From Arcuatula senhousia (taxonomy: Eukaryota > Mollusca > Bivalvia > Mytilida > Mytilidae), in assembly GCA_963971305.1 (NCBI GenBank), contig OZ020307.1, forward strand, positions 12,289,501 through 12,353,500: 64,000 nt of DNA, read 5' to 3'. The notes under the pieces were generated by a model. That model was not told the origin of the DNA and searched no databases. It saw only the letters and a program-made list of their open reading frames with translations. Positions within the stretch are counted from its first letter, which is position 1. Every line of letters begins with the position of its first letter. Made by a program: the position numbers and the translations under genes. Below, one piece after another: positions 13,501 to 24,005 of the stretch.

Positions 13501-14011
13501 CTTCTGTACATTGAAGCTCATCATTTGCAAGATGTGCATAGCGCTTTCTGAATACATTCTTCAGGTGTACTTGCGGGTGGATAGACAACTGAACGGTCCA
13601 CTCCTCAGATTTACATGGTGATTTTGCGAAGCATTTCAGGTTCTCGTCTGTGCCTCCAAGATAGTATCCATATTTGATATTTTTGAAGTACCATTTGCCG
13701 GAGCCATCAGCTGCATATTCAATTGTGAATTTTGCATCTTCGGTGGGTTCGATCGGGTCTTCATCTCCGGTGCCACATGTAAGCTTTCCATACTTATCTG
13801 TAGTCAAGTACTTTCCAAGATGACTTTTTATGTAGACAACTTCTTCATTTAAATCTTGCTCTAATGTCCAGATTTGTTTTTTCTTCAATTGTGCTCCAGT
13901 CACGTTAATTTTAAATCCAAATGTTTCTGCAGTCAAATATTTATTTGCACAATTAACTAATCCCACTTTCCATTGTAGAGCTGATGAACTGTGACCATTT
14001 ACTCCGTTCAT
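10563..14011 (-). CDS. FSCN: Fascin, actin-bundling protein (4 coding exons, 504 aa)
   Basis: Fascin cross-links parallel F-actin in filopodia and microvilli. Coding exons on the minus strand are 14011-13165, 12429-12270, 11899-11598 and 10768-10563. The junctions are all GT-AG, the phases (1, 2, 1) agree, and 1515 nt give 504 residues plus TAA, against about 493 in vertebrate fascin-1. The four beta-trefoil repeats are recognisable from phrases such as CANKYLTAETFGFK, LKKKQIWTLEQ, VFRKRYAHL, VDLSANQEEETDKETFQ, EHGFVGQK, DTPVDFIVEF and the C-terminal MWEY. Exon 1 holds the first two trefoils and part of the third. The frame stays open upstream to a TTG at 14056, but the first ATG is at 14011, with A at -3, and it aligns with the vertebrate start. 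A TATA-like atatat on the minus strand near 14110 could serve a short 5' UTR. The position matching the vertebrate PKC site Ser39 is Gln41 here. Confidence 0.95.
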
Positions 14012-14059
14012 TGTGATAATTTTTGTCAACCCGTCAAACCGGTAGACGTCTTTCAACTA

Positions 14060-14729
14060 CTGCAACTAAAATATCGTCTGCCTCGCCTTAATCAGTACTC
14101 GTTACAATATATCTAGCTGTGATCTCATTGGACAACAACGTGCAATTTGGTTGGTTCCGCATCAGTAATAATAGGGAAGAAAACTTTGAACAAAGAAATA
14201 TTATTTTATAAATAAATAATGTCATAATGCCTAAATAACAGATCAATTTTGGCAAATAAACGATTTATTATGGGTCTTTATGTGTTTATCATAATATATG
14301 TTTTCATTGTTTATTACAACATTTGAATTTAAGAATGCTAAAAATTTAGGCATTTTTTTTTTCAAGAAAACATATTTCTGTTAACATAATGATGGTTAAC
14401 TTGTTTCATGATTTACATTTCTGTTGTGTGCTTAAAATTTATATATTTAATCCGAAAAAAAAATCTTTCTTTTTGATTAAATTGAATTTATAATGCAGAT
14501 TGACACTCCGTAAATATGTTTAAATTATGCCAGTGTCAACACCTGCTACTCTGCAAAAATAGGAATTCTGATACTGACATGCACGAATGGGTGCACATAA
14601 AGATAATATCACAAAAAAAAGATATCATATGCAAATTGTTGTGCAAATTTCATTTAGGCGATTGGAGTTGTATCCCTTTTGATCTTTTACTAAAGTGTGT
14701 AAAAAAATGTTTTTCAACAAGACGGTTTT
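14060..14729. promoter_or_regulatory. Upstream region of fascin, no defined elements
   Basis: AT-rich 670-bp stretch between the fascin start and the next repeat. It should contain the fascin promoter. I see only the TATA-like stretch near 14107-14112 and no other motif I would name. Confidence 0.3.
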
Positions 14730-16626
14730 TTGTCTCGCCTGAAAAGCAGAGCGAGCGAGACATAGGTGTTACTTTACCGGCGGCGGCGGCGACGGCGGCG
14801 TTAACTTTTTGGAAAAGTCCATCTCAAGAAGTATAGGTCCTGGGTTGATGAAACTTTGTATGCATATGTATGGCACACCATTTTAACAAAAACCATACCT
14901 CAGATAACTGGGGGTTTACTGGCAGCTATCTGGAGGATTTCAGAGCGAAACTCTTAATTACATCAGGTATTGAGAGTTATCTCAGGTAACTGTGGGTTTC
15001 CTATCAGCTATCCCATGGATACCACAAAAACTCCTGTTATTAAGAGTTTGGTTTTTTTTTTTAAATTCATTGAAAGCTTAGCTTTGTATTAGTTTTTGAG
15101 GTATTGTATGGCACGCCATTTTAACAAAAACCATGGTATCTATAGGATACCTCAGATAACTGTGTGTTTACTGGCAGCTATCTGGGGGTTTTCTGGACGA
15201 AACTCTCAATTACATCAGGTATTAAGAGTTATCTTGATAACTGGGGGTTTGCTGTCAGCTATCACATAGATACCTGATTAAACCCTTTCTACCTACAGAT
15301 ATTGCAAGTCGATGCTATTTAACTCACTGAAAGCAGAATTTATCAATGTAAAGCTGAAAACTATCAATACCTCAAAAACTAATACAAAGCTAAGCTTTCA
15401 ATGAATTATTTTTAATAACTCTTAATAACAGGAGTTTTTGTGGTATCCATGGGATAGCTGATAGGAACCCCACAGTTACCTGAAATAACTCTCAATACCT
15501 GATGTAATTAAGAGTTTCGCTCTGAAAACCCCCAGATAGCTGCCAGTAAACCCCCAGCTATCTGAGGTATCCTATAGATACCAGGGTTTTTGTTAAAATA
15601 GCGTGCCATACTATTGATAGTTTTCAGCTTTACATTGATAAATTCTGCTTTCAGTGATTTAAATAGCATTAACTTGCAATATCTGTAGGTAGAAAGGGTT
15701 TAATCAGGTATCTATGTGATAGCTGACAGCAAACCCCCAGTTATCAAGATAACTCTTAATACCTGATGTAATTGAGAGTTTCGTCCAGAAAACCCCCAGA
15801 TAGCTGCCATCTGAGGTATCCTATAGATGCCAGGGTTTTTGTTAAAATGGTATGCCATACATATGCCCCAGTAGTAGCTTAGCACAGTTGCATCCTCATC
15901 TTTTGACCTTTACCTTGATGTTCCGGTTGAGTGACTTTGACAATTTTCAATACATATAATAGCAATGGAAAAGTTTTGCGAGCACCCCCATATCTCAAAA
16001 ACTATAGGTCCTAGGTTGATGAAACTTGGTATGCATATGCCCCAGTAGTAGCTTAGCACCGTTGCATCCCCATCTTTTGACCTTGACCTTTATTTTTCGG
16101 TTGAGTGACTTTGACAATTTTCAATACATATAATAGCAATGGAAAAGTTTTGCGAGCACCTCCATATCTCAAAAACTATAGGTCCTAGGTTGATGAAACT
16201 TGGAATGCATATGCCCCAGTAGTAGCTTAGCACAGTTGCATCCTCATCTTTTGACCTTGACCTTGATTTTTCGGTTGAGTGACTTTGACAATTTTCAATA
16301 CATATAATAGCAATGGAAAAGTTTTGCGAGCACCTCCATATCTCAAGAACTATAGCTCCTAGGTTGATGAAACTTGGTATGCATATGCCCCAGTTGTAGT
16401 TGAGCACAATTACATCCTTATCTTTTGACCTTGACCTTGATTTTCCGGTTGAGTGACTTTGATTATTTTTATTGCATATATTTGCAATGTTTAAGCTCTA
16501 TAAACATCTTTTGATCTCAGAAACTGAAAATCCATGTAAATTCAAAATATAGTGGAAGTAAGAAAGAATAATTGTTTCGTATGGTGCCGGCAGGCGAGAC
16601 ATACTTTAGTGTTAACTCTTGTTTTT
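14730..16626 (+). mobile_element. Dispersed repeat family B, copy 1 (pearl-like)
   Basis: The head is tgtctcgcctgaaaagcag followed by gagcgagacatagg, so GTCTCGC pairs with GCGAGAC. A GGC/GAC microsatellite follows (14778-14801). Core monomers contain aggtcctaggttgatgaaac. Phrases beginning ccccagt recur at 15866, 16040, 16214 and 16388, which gives a 174-bp period. The tail is ggtgccggcaggcgagacat and gttaactcttgttttt. Head, microsatellite, tandem core and tail match the pearl / Helitron-associated layout. There is no protein. The first monomer is interrupted by a foldback element (14869-15859). Confidence 0.75.
14869..15859. mobile_element. 991-bp foldback element inserted in family B, flanked by CATATG duplication
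   Basis: The ends are tatggcacaccattttaaca and its near-complement ttaaaatggtatgccata. CATATG lies directly outside both ends (14863-14868 and 15860-15865). Undisrupted monomers nearby read tatgcatatgccccag, with CATATG only once, so the six bases were duplicated on insertion. Inside, two related hairpin arms are interleaved. The block with cctcagataactgggggttt recurs in direct orientation at about 15148 and in reverse complement at about 15400-15570 and 15730-15830. There is no open frame of note, so it is non-autonomous. CATATG is its own complement, so the element ends could be drawn slightly differently. Confidence 0.8.
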
Positions 16627-17519
16627 CTACATGATATTTATTCGTTTAAACATTACAGTAAGTGGTTTTGCATACGAATTAATTCCACAAGTATAGAAAT
16701 GTATAGAGTAAAATACTACAGTAATTATACTAGTTTACTCTGTATTTTGAAAACTACTTTGTAGAACCAAGGAATCATATAGATCTATAGATATTTGATT
16801 TAATTCATTGGTAAAACTATTGTGTTTATACAATGTACATAGTAAAAAGTGAAATAGTCTATAAATCAAATCAAATTTCTTTTGTAAAATAAGTGTATAA
16901 TGATTCATACCCCCTGACACATATGAATTTCTTATTTCAAACAGTTTTTGAAGAAATGAAGACAGTAAATTTAGCACATTTTTTTGTGTTCATTATTAAT
17001 CTAACGAAAATCTCTTCACCAAGTGTATCACAGTTTATATTCCAGAAAGAGGACAATTTGTAATTTCATTTGAGTACTTTGAACATTGCCAAAGTATGTA
17101 TTTCGTCTTCAATTGAATCATTTGCACATTTTACAAAGTCTGTCTTCTCAGGTTATATTACAATGTCTATCTCTTTATATTTCAAGGCTATGTGCACTTA
17201 ACCTATATTTTTATTATAGACATATCTGTCTTTGAAATTTTCTAAATGATTGACATAATTAACACATCCATGTCTATGTTTCTTCTGACAATGCTGTCTT
17301 TGCTGATTATGTTCGTAACTTACTCCCAATTTTCCTTTTACCAAATTTGCGCACAAGAATATTAGCCTTACTTTTACGATTAATATTGATTTTCGATTTC
17401 TGATTTTTCAAGTCCACAAATCGACTTTGAATTTAAACAATTACCTTCACAAGCTTATTTTTACGGACTATCAACTGAAAAAAAAGTATTGATTAATAAA
17501 GATACATTGAGAAATATAT
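16627..17519. other. Intergenic, nothing recognised
   Basis: AT-rich, with no gene-like frame and no recurrent repeat phrase that I could place. Confidence 0.45.
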
Positions 17520-17529
17520 TTGCAGTAGC

Positions 17530-17675
17530 AGTAGAGTTTCGAATGCCATACTTAAGTTTTCCTAAGTTAAGTACCGACTTAAGTGTCTTTATGCATACCA
17601 GTTAAGATTACTACTTAAGTAAGGAAATCGAAGTTTAAGGAGGCCTTAACTTATGTAGTTTTATGCATACGACCC
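17530..17675. repeat. Short TTAAG-rich inverted-repeat element (possible MITE)
   Basis: About 145 bp dense in CTTAAG/CTTAAC words in both orientations, with tatgcatac near the middle and near the end. It can fold on itself. No terminal duplication could be fixed with confidence, so the boundaries are approximate. Confidence 0.4.
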
Positions 17676-18049
17676 CTGGTGATAAGCAAAATGATTTGAA
17701 AAAAAGATTTTTTTCAGAAGCATGAATACTTGCATTCTGTTCTTGCATAAACATATTACATCAAATGCGTTGCTTCAATTGGAGGAATAAAAGTTTGAAA
17801 TGAAATTGAAGGACATTATATATGAAAATCCTATCTTTTGAACACATTTTTTCATGTTTTAAGCCAAGAATTGGACTGCAGTGTATTGAAAAATAATTCA
17901 TTCAACTATGAGATTCTAGATGAGATTATGTGGTTTAGAAATTTTAATAAATACATGATTATTTGTGAGCCAATAGGTAGTCTAGGAAGCTCAGAAAGGC
18001 AAGCACTATTAGTTTTATAGTTTACACCGAAAATCTCTTTCATAAACTT
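17676..18049. other. Intergenic, nothing recognised
   Basis: AT-rich. A 60-codon open frame at 17838-18020 has no recognisable features and no supporting context. Confidence 0.4.
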
Positions 18050-18054
18050 TAGTT

Positions 18055-18385
18055 TTTAGATATGGTGTACTTGTACATGAGATTACTTCTCATGTGTACA
18101 CTTTGTTTTTTACCACAAATAAATTTATGTAAATTCTAAAACCTAAGGTTAAGCTCCCTCAATCGTAGTTTTGCCCTTAGCTATATATATACATGTATTT
18201 GGATTTCGTTTGGCTTTATGCATTTTGAACATCTTTTGAATTGTTGATTTCCTTTGTTTGGGTTCTATTGCTGCTGATGAGGAATTATTTTCCGAAATGG
18301 CCATACAGCTCATAAAAATTAATTACAGTTGGAGTTAACATATGTATTGTGGTGTCATGTTCATTTACTCCATATCCTGTCTTAA
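18055..18385 (+). repeat. Dispersed repeat family G, copy 1
   Basis: Begins ttagatatggtgtacttgta and continues through ctcatgtgtacactttgttt, ctaaaacctaaggtt, ccgaaatggccata and tgttcatttactccatatcc. The same order of phrases recurs at 48793-49110 inside the RING-gene intron. No coding potential is seen. Confidence 0.75.
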
Positions 18386-18911
18386 ATTATTAATGTGAAA
18401 TTTCTCATACATAAATGAACTTGTAGCAGATTCAATGCCCCAAAACTTCACTTTCGTATAATAAAATTGGCAAGACCATAGAGGCTTTGCAGGGATTATT
18501 CAATCCTATTTTTTTTTTCATCTTAAAAGGTGCTTTTCTTGCTTTATCCTGTATATATAGTACATTAGAAGCAAAATTGAAATTACCATTATATTTTAGA
18601 ACTATCCGAAGGAAACAATATTTATCAATAGTTTCAATCTGTGAGCAATTTATCTTGAAAAATAAAAAAACAACTTTGAATTTTTTAGATAAATTTATTT
18701 CTAACTTCCAGCCTGAACAAAACTTTGCAAACAGGTCCAGACTATTTTGTTAGAGCTACTGGATAGTAGCACTAAATCATCAGCATATAATAAACAATGT
18801 AACTTAGAGTTACCAATACCAATGGTTGTAAAGTATAAAGTATAAACATATTTTATATTTTATAAACATATTAAACAATAGGGGACTTAACACATCTCCC
18901 TGCTTTACTAC

Positions 18912-19510
18912 TTTTTATACGACCGCAAAAAATTGCGGACGTGTAATAGTATGATGTTGTCGTCGTCGTCGTCTGCGTTGTCTGTTAACTTCAGTGTTCC
19001 CACAATGACCTGTTCTAGTTATCTGATTGGTATGAAATTTGACATTGATGTTCCTTACTATAAAAGGATGGATGAGATTGATTTTGGGTGTCCCTCTTTT
19101 TTCGTTTAGAAATTAAGGGCCAAAAGGGGGCCAAAAAGTCTACTTTTTTTTTTGTTCCCACAATATCTTTTCTTCTGGTAAACCAAATACTGTGAAATTT
19201 AAGAAAAATGTTTCATACCATAAAAGGATGAATGGGATTGATTTTTGGGTGCCCCCCATCTATTTGTTTACAAATTAGGGGCCCAAAAGGGGCAACAAAT
19301 CCAAATATTTATTTCCACATTAACTTTAATTCTGGTTGGCCAGTTGCTTTAAAATTTGACAATGATATGACTTACCATTAAACCATATGTGGCACTGATT
19401 TTTGGGGTCTGCAACTTTTTGATTTAGAAATGAGGGGCGCAAAAAGGGGCAAAAATGCAACTTTTTTATTTCTGTTCCGATTTTGATATTTTTTGTATGT
19501 TAAGTCTTGT
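18912..19510 (+). repeat. Dispersed repeat family P, copy 1 (5' palindrome end)
   Basis: Starts with tacgaccgcaaaaaattgcg, a palindromic head, followed by tagtatgatgttgtcgtcgt (a GTC microsatellite). Repeated phrases around cataaaaggatg, ttttgggtgcc and ggggcaaaaa follow. The inverse orientation of this family ends at 45023 and 51135. The non-LTR retrotransposon abuts its right side. Confidence 0.75.
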
Positions 19511-19713
19511 CATTCATTCATTCATTCATAACTTTATTTCCTCTTATAGAGATTATATGTTAACATGATAAAGAGCTACAGTGCAACAACAAAATCAATA
19601 ATTACAGTGCAAGGATCAAGAATACAACATTACACATACAGACAGCATGATACAACATTTGTACATTAAAATAAATAAATAAATAAATAAGTACTATTTA
19701 ATACATATAGTTA

Positions 19714-20600
19714 TTAGTGATGGATATTTCCTGCGTTAGCCACCTCCATAGAGGATTTGAGAATGTTATAATGTCCAAGGGATTGAACGACATGTAGATG
19801 GCATAGTCTCATAAATTCATATGTATCAATGTCCGTAGACGAAACAAATTTTCCTAGGAGAATCAAGTAAAGAGTTGATTCGTCGTATTCGTTTAACTCA
19901 ATGAACAGTTCAAGGGGGAAATTTCCTATAACAATGTCCCAAAATAAATTCCTGTGAGATAACGTTGATTCACAAATGCAGCAAATGTGAGTAAAAATGT
20001 CTTGATATGGTCGGTCACAGAGAATGCATTGTCCAGCTATAGAGTCCGGTATTTCGGTGAGAAGTTTTGTAATCATGTAATAATTTTGTAAATCGTAGTG
20101 CGTTTTAGCCATTTTCCAAAAAGGAGCAATTTCGATATAGTTAATAACTTTAATAAATCTTTGAAAGTCGCTGTCAGAATGTGTACGTTCTCTCCAGCTT
20201 AGTTCTTGAAAGGTGTTCAACGAATTGTTCACAATTGCCTTCCATACAAGTTTGGACGGGAAACAACCAGAAAACAAAAAGTCTTTTAAAAATCCATGCA
20301 AATCGTATGAAAGTAATATTCTAAATACATCAGGTACAAAGCCATAGTGAGAGCGGTTAGTGTCTGTTAAGAATGAGAAAAGACGGTTGAGAAAAATCTG
20401 CTTAGTTTTAAACGCATCACTTAAAGAAATCAGTTTTTGTAAAAATAAAAGTTTTTTCTTCTCGATCGCTACAGAAATTGGATGTAGTCCCAACAACGCC
20501 TGGCACATATCTGACCTCGTCCTCATTTTCAAATCCAGTATTTGCTTAACAACAAGATGTTGGAATTTATTCAGAGCGGTATATAGTCTGCAGGTTTCAA
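19714..20600 (-). pseudogene. ORF2 C-terminal portion, out of frame with the rest
   Basis: This frame continues ORF2 after a one-base-type shift. It carries the thumb/connector phrase ALNKFQHLVVKQI, a conserved linker (KKKLLFLQKL), and a C-terminal Cys/His cluster ILCDRPYQDIFTHICCIC that is common after the RT of such elements. The last codon is followed by a stop at 19714. The main ORF2 frame ends in a stop at 20571, about 30 bases into this stretch, so a single indel at about 20580-20600 separates the two. Most likely the copy is dead. A sequencing or assembly error is the alternative. Confidence 0.8.
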
Positions 20601-23228
20601 GTTCGTCCAAGCTTCGCATCCGTACAACACAGATGGTAGTACTACCGTATTGTAAAGTTTTAACAGGACAATCGGGTTTGATGACTTGCATTTGAGTCTA
20701 TTCAGGGCAAAGAAGCTATTGCGTCCTTTTCGACACGAACTTGCGGTGCGGTCGATTGATTTAAATGAGCTGTTCATTTGGACACCAAGATGTGTATACT
20801 CCTCTTCAATTGGTATATTGTCTCCACCTAAACACCATTGATAGTCTGGTTTACGTATACGAGAACTCAATGAAAACATAACTATAGCGGACTTTTTCGC
20901 ATTAAACCTAAATCGCCATTTAGACGCGTAATTGGCACAAACATCAAGCATATTCTGAAGCCCCGCAGGAGAAAGGCTAACGCAGCAAACATCATCTGCT
21001 AAAGCAGGACAGCAACTTATGACACTATAAACACTTGTATTGTTATAAAATTGTTCTAACTCGTATAACATTTGATCAATAAAAACTAAATATAAAAGAC
21101 CAGACAGTACACCACCTTGTCTGATACCTTGTGATACACGAAAAAATACAGAGAGTGATTGATTAGCAATAACAGCACTAGATGTTTTATAATGCATATC
21201 ATTAATAATGCACCAAAGTTTACCCTTCAGACCTAAGTTGAAAAGTTTGTACATTAACCCTATGCGCCATACAGAATCAAACGCTTGTTTACTATCAAGG
21301 AAGGCTACGTAAACTTTGCTTGACAATTCAATGTTATGATAAATTGTTTCGTGTAAATTAAAAGAAGCTGTCAAGCAGCCGAGGTGTTTCTGAAACCCCT
21401 GTTGTTGTGGGTTGACTGAAATTGTTACACGGTTTCTTAATACGGCTTCGAATAACTTCAACACTGCTGATAGTAAACTTACAGGTCTATAGCTCTCCGG
21501 GTTAACTTTACTTTTGACACCACCTTTATATATAGGTACTATTAATCCAAGTTTCCAGGATTTTGGAATCTTTCCTTGTTTAATTATACAGTTAAATAGA
21601 CAACACAAAGTTCTGATTAACGTTTCACCGCCAAATTTCAAGTGTTCATTTTGAATTCGATCGTATCCTGGAGCCTTCCTTAACTTAAGGTTGGAGATTG
21701 CAGTAGATAGTTCACCCTCAGTAATCACACCACCGGGTATCTCATCGTTGTCACATTTACAAGCATTGAGAATATCAGAATATTCCTTCTCTATATTTAT
21801 CTTAAAGTGATTGTCAAACATATCACTCTCGCTTTCTGTGTATACTTCCTCGTAATACGACGCAAAAGCATTTGTAACACTTTCGGGAGAATTACAAACT
21901 TTATCTTTATAAATTATTTCTGGAAATACTTTTGATTGTTTATTTGAAAAACGTTTTAAAAACTTCCAAAACATCCGTACATCAAGTTCGGCATCATGAT
22001 TAAGTTCATCGAAACACTTTTGTTCATACTCCTCGCACGCAGACCTCTGTGTACGTCTAAATTCGTATTTTGCGCACTTGTAGTTTTTGTAACTTTCATA
22101 TTCCATGCCACGCGGCCTACCCTCGGAGATCCACTTTCTCCTCATTGTCCGTTCTAATGTATGCGCTTCTTTAACCTCGTTCGTCCAGTACGGCTTGGTA
22201 TGCGGATTGAAGTCATTTTTCGGAATAACACTGTCCGTGGTATTGTGTAAAATAGTCACTAGGGAATCAAATGCAGTATCAATGTCGTTTTGATCACTTA
22301 CTATATCACGTATGAGTAGATTTAAAGGTTCTTCCAAACGTTTTTGGTATAAGGTAATTTGATTTTCTGAGATTTTATGCCACGATGGAAGTTTGTTACA
22401 CTGATTCAACACAATGTGCGGATCTCGGTCAATCTCTAATTTAACAAAAATTGGTAAATGGTCGGACGTGGAGCTAATAACTCCCTCATCAAGGATTTCG
22501 TAACACCTCAGCTGCCTGAGAATGATTTCATCTACTAATATATAATCTAACATAGACTGTTTCGTAATAAAAGAATAATTAGGACCTTGGTGTTTGATTT
22601 TACCTCCAGCATATAATAAATTATTTCTTGCAACAAAACTTGAAAGTTCATCCCCTTTTCGTAAATTGGACACAAATTTATCTTTGTATAACAAGCTACC
22701 ATTTAAATCACCACCGATGATAACATGACCATAGTCTTTGTAATATGTATATAATAAATCTAAAGTATTTAATACAAGTTTATAGTCATCTATACTGTCA
22801 TTAGAAGGCATATACACACCAAAAATAAACAATGAACCATAATTCAGATTTTTTAACTCAATACCCACAATTCTCTCAGAGTTAGTATCATTAATTTCAC
22901 TAATAGAGAACTGCATGGTTTCCCTGTACAAAATACCGATACCCCCTTTACCATGGTAGGCTTTGTAACCAGGTGGTAGAGAATCTGCTTTTGCAACACA
23001 GCCATACCCTCTTTCTAAGCTAAGTAAAAAATTTAATGAAGTTTCTTTAAGTTTATGTTCTGACACTATGCATATATCACACTGAGTTACACTAATAAGC
23101 TTACTGAGGCAGAGAGCAGAAGACATAATGCCCCGTACATTCCAACATACAATACTTAAACTACTCATTATAGTAAAACTGTATATCACAAAATAAAAAA
23201 GTAATTGAAATTTAGTGTAAAGATTCAT
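20571..23228 (-). CDS. Non-LTR retrotransposon ORF2: AP endonuclease and reverse transcriptase
   Basis: 885 codons. The apurinic-type endonuclease occupies roughly the first 260 residues, with WNVRG (Asn30), the catalytic Glu57 in SEHKL, GGDLNG, LDYILVD and the terminal TSDHLPI. The reverse transcriptase follows with KAPGYDRI, SWKLGLIVPIYKGG, SYRPVSLLS, AFLDSKQAFDSVW, GIRQGGVLSG and the active-site ALADDVCC. All catalytic Asp residues look intact. The ATG at 23228 overlaps the ORF1 stop as ATGA. A second ATG at codon 21, directly before the endonuclease, is an alternative start. The frame is cut by a shift near its 3' end. The host would copy it by target-primed reverse transcription if it were whole. 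Confidence 0.9.
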   Translation of the reverse strand: MNLYTKFQLLFYFVIYSFTIMSSLSIVCWNVRGIMSSALCLSKLISVTQCDICIVSEHKLKETSLNFLLSLERGYGCVAKADSLPPGYKAYHGKGGIGILYRETMQFSISEINDTNSERIVGIELKNLNYGSLFIFGVYMPSNDSIDDYKLVLNTLDLLYTYYKDYGHVIIGGDLNGSLLYKDKFVSNLRKGDELSSFVARNNLLYAGGKIKHQGPNYSFITKQSMLDYILVDEIILRQLRCYEILDEGVISSTSDHLPIFVKLEIDRDPHIVLNQCNKLPSWHKISENQITLYQKRLEEPLNLLIRDIVSDQNDIDTAFDSLVTILHNTTDSVIPKNDFNPHTKPYWTNEVKEAHTLERTMRRKWISEGRPRGMEYESYKNYKCAKYEFRRTQRSACEEYEQKCFDELNHDAELDVRMFWKFLKRFSNKQSKVFPEIIYKDKVCNSPESVTNAFASYYEEVYTESESDMFDNHFKINIEKEYSDILNACKCDNDEIPGGVITEGELSTAISNLKLRKAPGYDRIQNEHLKFGGETLIRTLCCLFNCIIKQGKIPKSWKLGLIVPIYKGGVKSKVNPESYRPVSLLSAVLKLFEAVLRNRVTISVNPQQQGFQKHLGCLTASFNLHETIYHNIELSSKVYVAFLDSKQAFDSVWRIGLMYKLFNLGLKGKLWCIINDMHYKTSSAVIANQSLSVFFRVSQGIRQGGVLSGLLYLVFIDQMLYELEQFYNNTSVYSVISCCPALADDVCCVSLSPAGLQNMLDVCANYASKWRFRFNAKKSAIVMFSLSSRIRKPDYQWCLGGDNIPIEEEYTHLGVQMNSSFKSIDRTASSCRKGRNSFFALNRLKCKSSNPIVLLKLYNTVVLPSVLYGCEAWTNLKPADYIPL

Positions 23229-24005
23229 GATTGGGTTTCACAGACGTTGCGATTCTCGGGTTCATAAGAGTTCTCAGATAGGCGATGTTCCCATTCACGC
23301 TGACTGACCCATTCGCGGCAAGTGACACCATGTGGCCAAAAGTTACGTTCGTTTAAAATATCAGCGCATGTTTCGTCAATGTTCAACTTTGCAGAGAGAA
23401 ATCGTTGTCGGTCCCGTTTATTAAAAATTTTCAGATATGTGACATGAACCTTTCTTTTTTCTAGGTATGCCATTATTCCTTGGCGCGTTGAATTCGAATT
23501 GATATCCGACAAATAGTATCTAACGGTTTTACGACGTTTAACTCCCGAGAAACACTCTTCTTCGTTTACGGAGGATTGATCGTAAGTTTGACCGAGCACT
23601 CTAACAGGAATGCGCTGACCCGACTCTCGTTCGGGTTCCTTGGGACTAACACGCGCATCCTTGCTAGTTTCTCGATGTTGAATGTCTATCCTAGCAAGTG
23701 AATTATTAACTGAGTTTTTATTCACTTCAATTGTACTACCGTTAGAGTTATTTTCTACGGGTGACTGATTAACCACAGTATTATTACTGTTTTCTAAAGG
23801 CTTTTCAGGTAAAATCGGTGTTGGTTTGCGGGGCTCCGTTTGGGTAACATTTGCATATGATTTAGTGTTCGCTATTCTCACGTCATTCACACTTTTCTGC
23901 AAGTTCGCAATTATTTTTCCGTGTCGCTCGGTATCGGAATCGGTTCGATTTACAAATGCAACATAGTTATTGAAGTCAAATTCACCCCAATGCCGAAGAT
24001 TTTTG
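23225..24005 (-). CDS. Non-LTR retrotransposon ORF1, 5'-truncated
   Basis: The frame is open from about 24005 to the TGA at 23225-23227. No ATG lies at its head, and the apparent start at 23902 is TTG, so the true N-terminus is missing. The N-terminal half is polar and low-complexity (Asn, Ser, Pro, Glu rich). The C-terminal 100 residues (KRRKTVRYYLSDI to VTCREWVSQREW) look like the compact RNA-binding fold found at the end of many ORF1 proteins. There is no CCHC knuckle. Its product would coat the element RNA. It overlaps ORF2 by four bases (ATGA). Confidence 0.75.

Larger units (their letters stand above)
19511..24005 (-). mobile_element. Non-LTR retrotransposon, 5'-truncated, two ORFs
   Basis: Read on the minus strand, this holds the end of ORF1, ORF2 with endonuclease and reverse transcriptase, a 3' UTR with AATAAA, and a terminal (ATGA)n-type tail (19511-19530). 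The 3' UTR also carries a TTTA tract (about 19670-19690). The 5' end has no start codon for ORF1 and joins family A sequence near 24005. This is the usual sign of incomplete target-primed reverse transcription. The ORF2 domain order (endonuclease, RT, C-terminal Cys/His) is that of the CR1/Jockey group. I cannot place it more finely without a tree. Confidence 0.9.

Noticed and set aside
14012..14056. Fifteen extra N-terminal codons on fascin (KDVYRFDGLTK...)
   Set aside because: The upstream frame begins at TTG and not ATG. The ATG at 14011 has good context and aligns with the fascin start.
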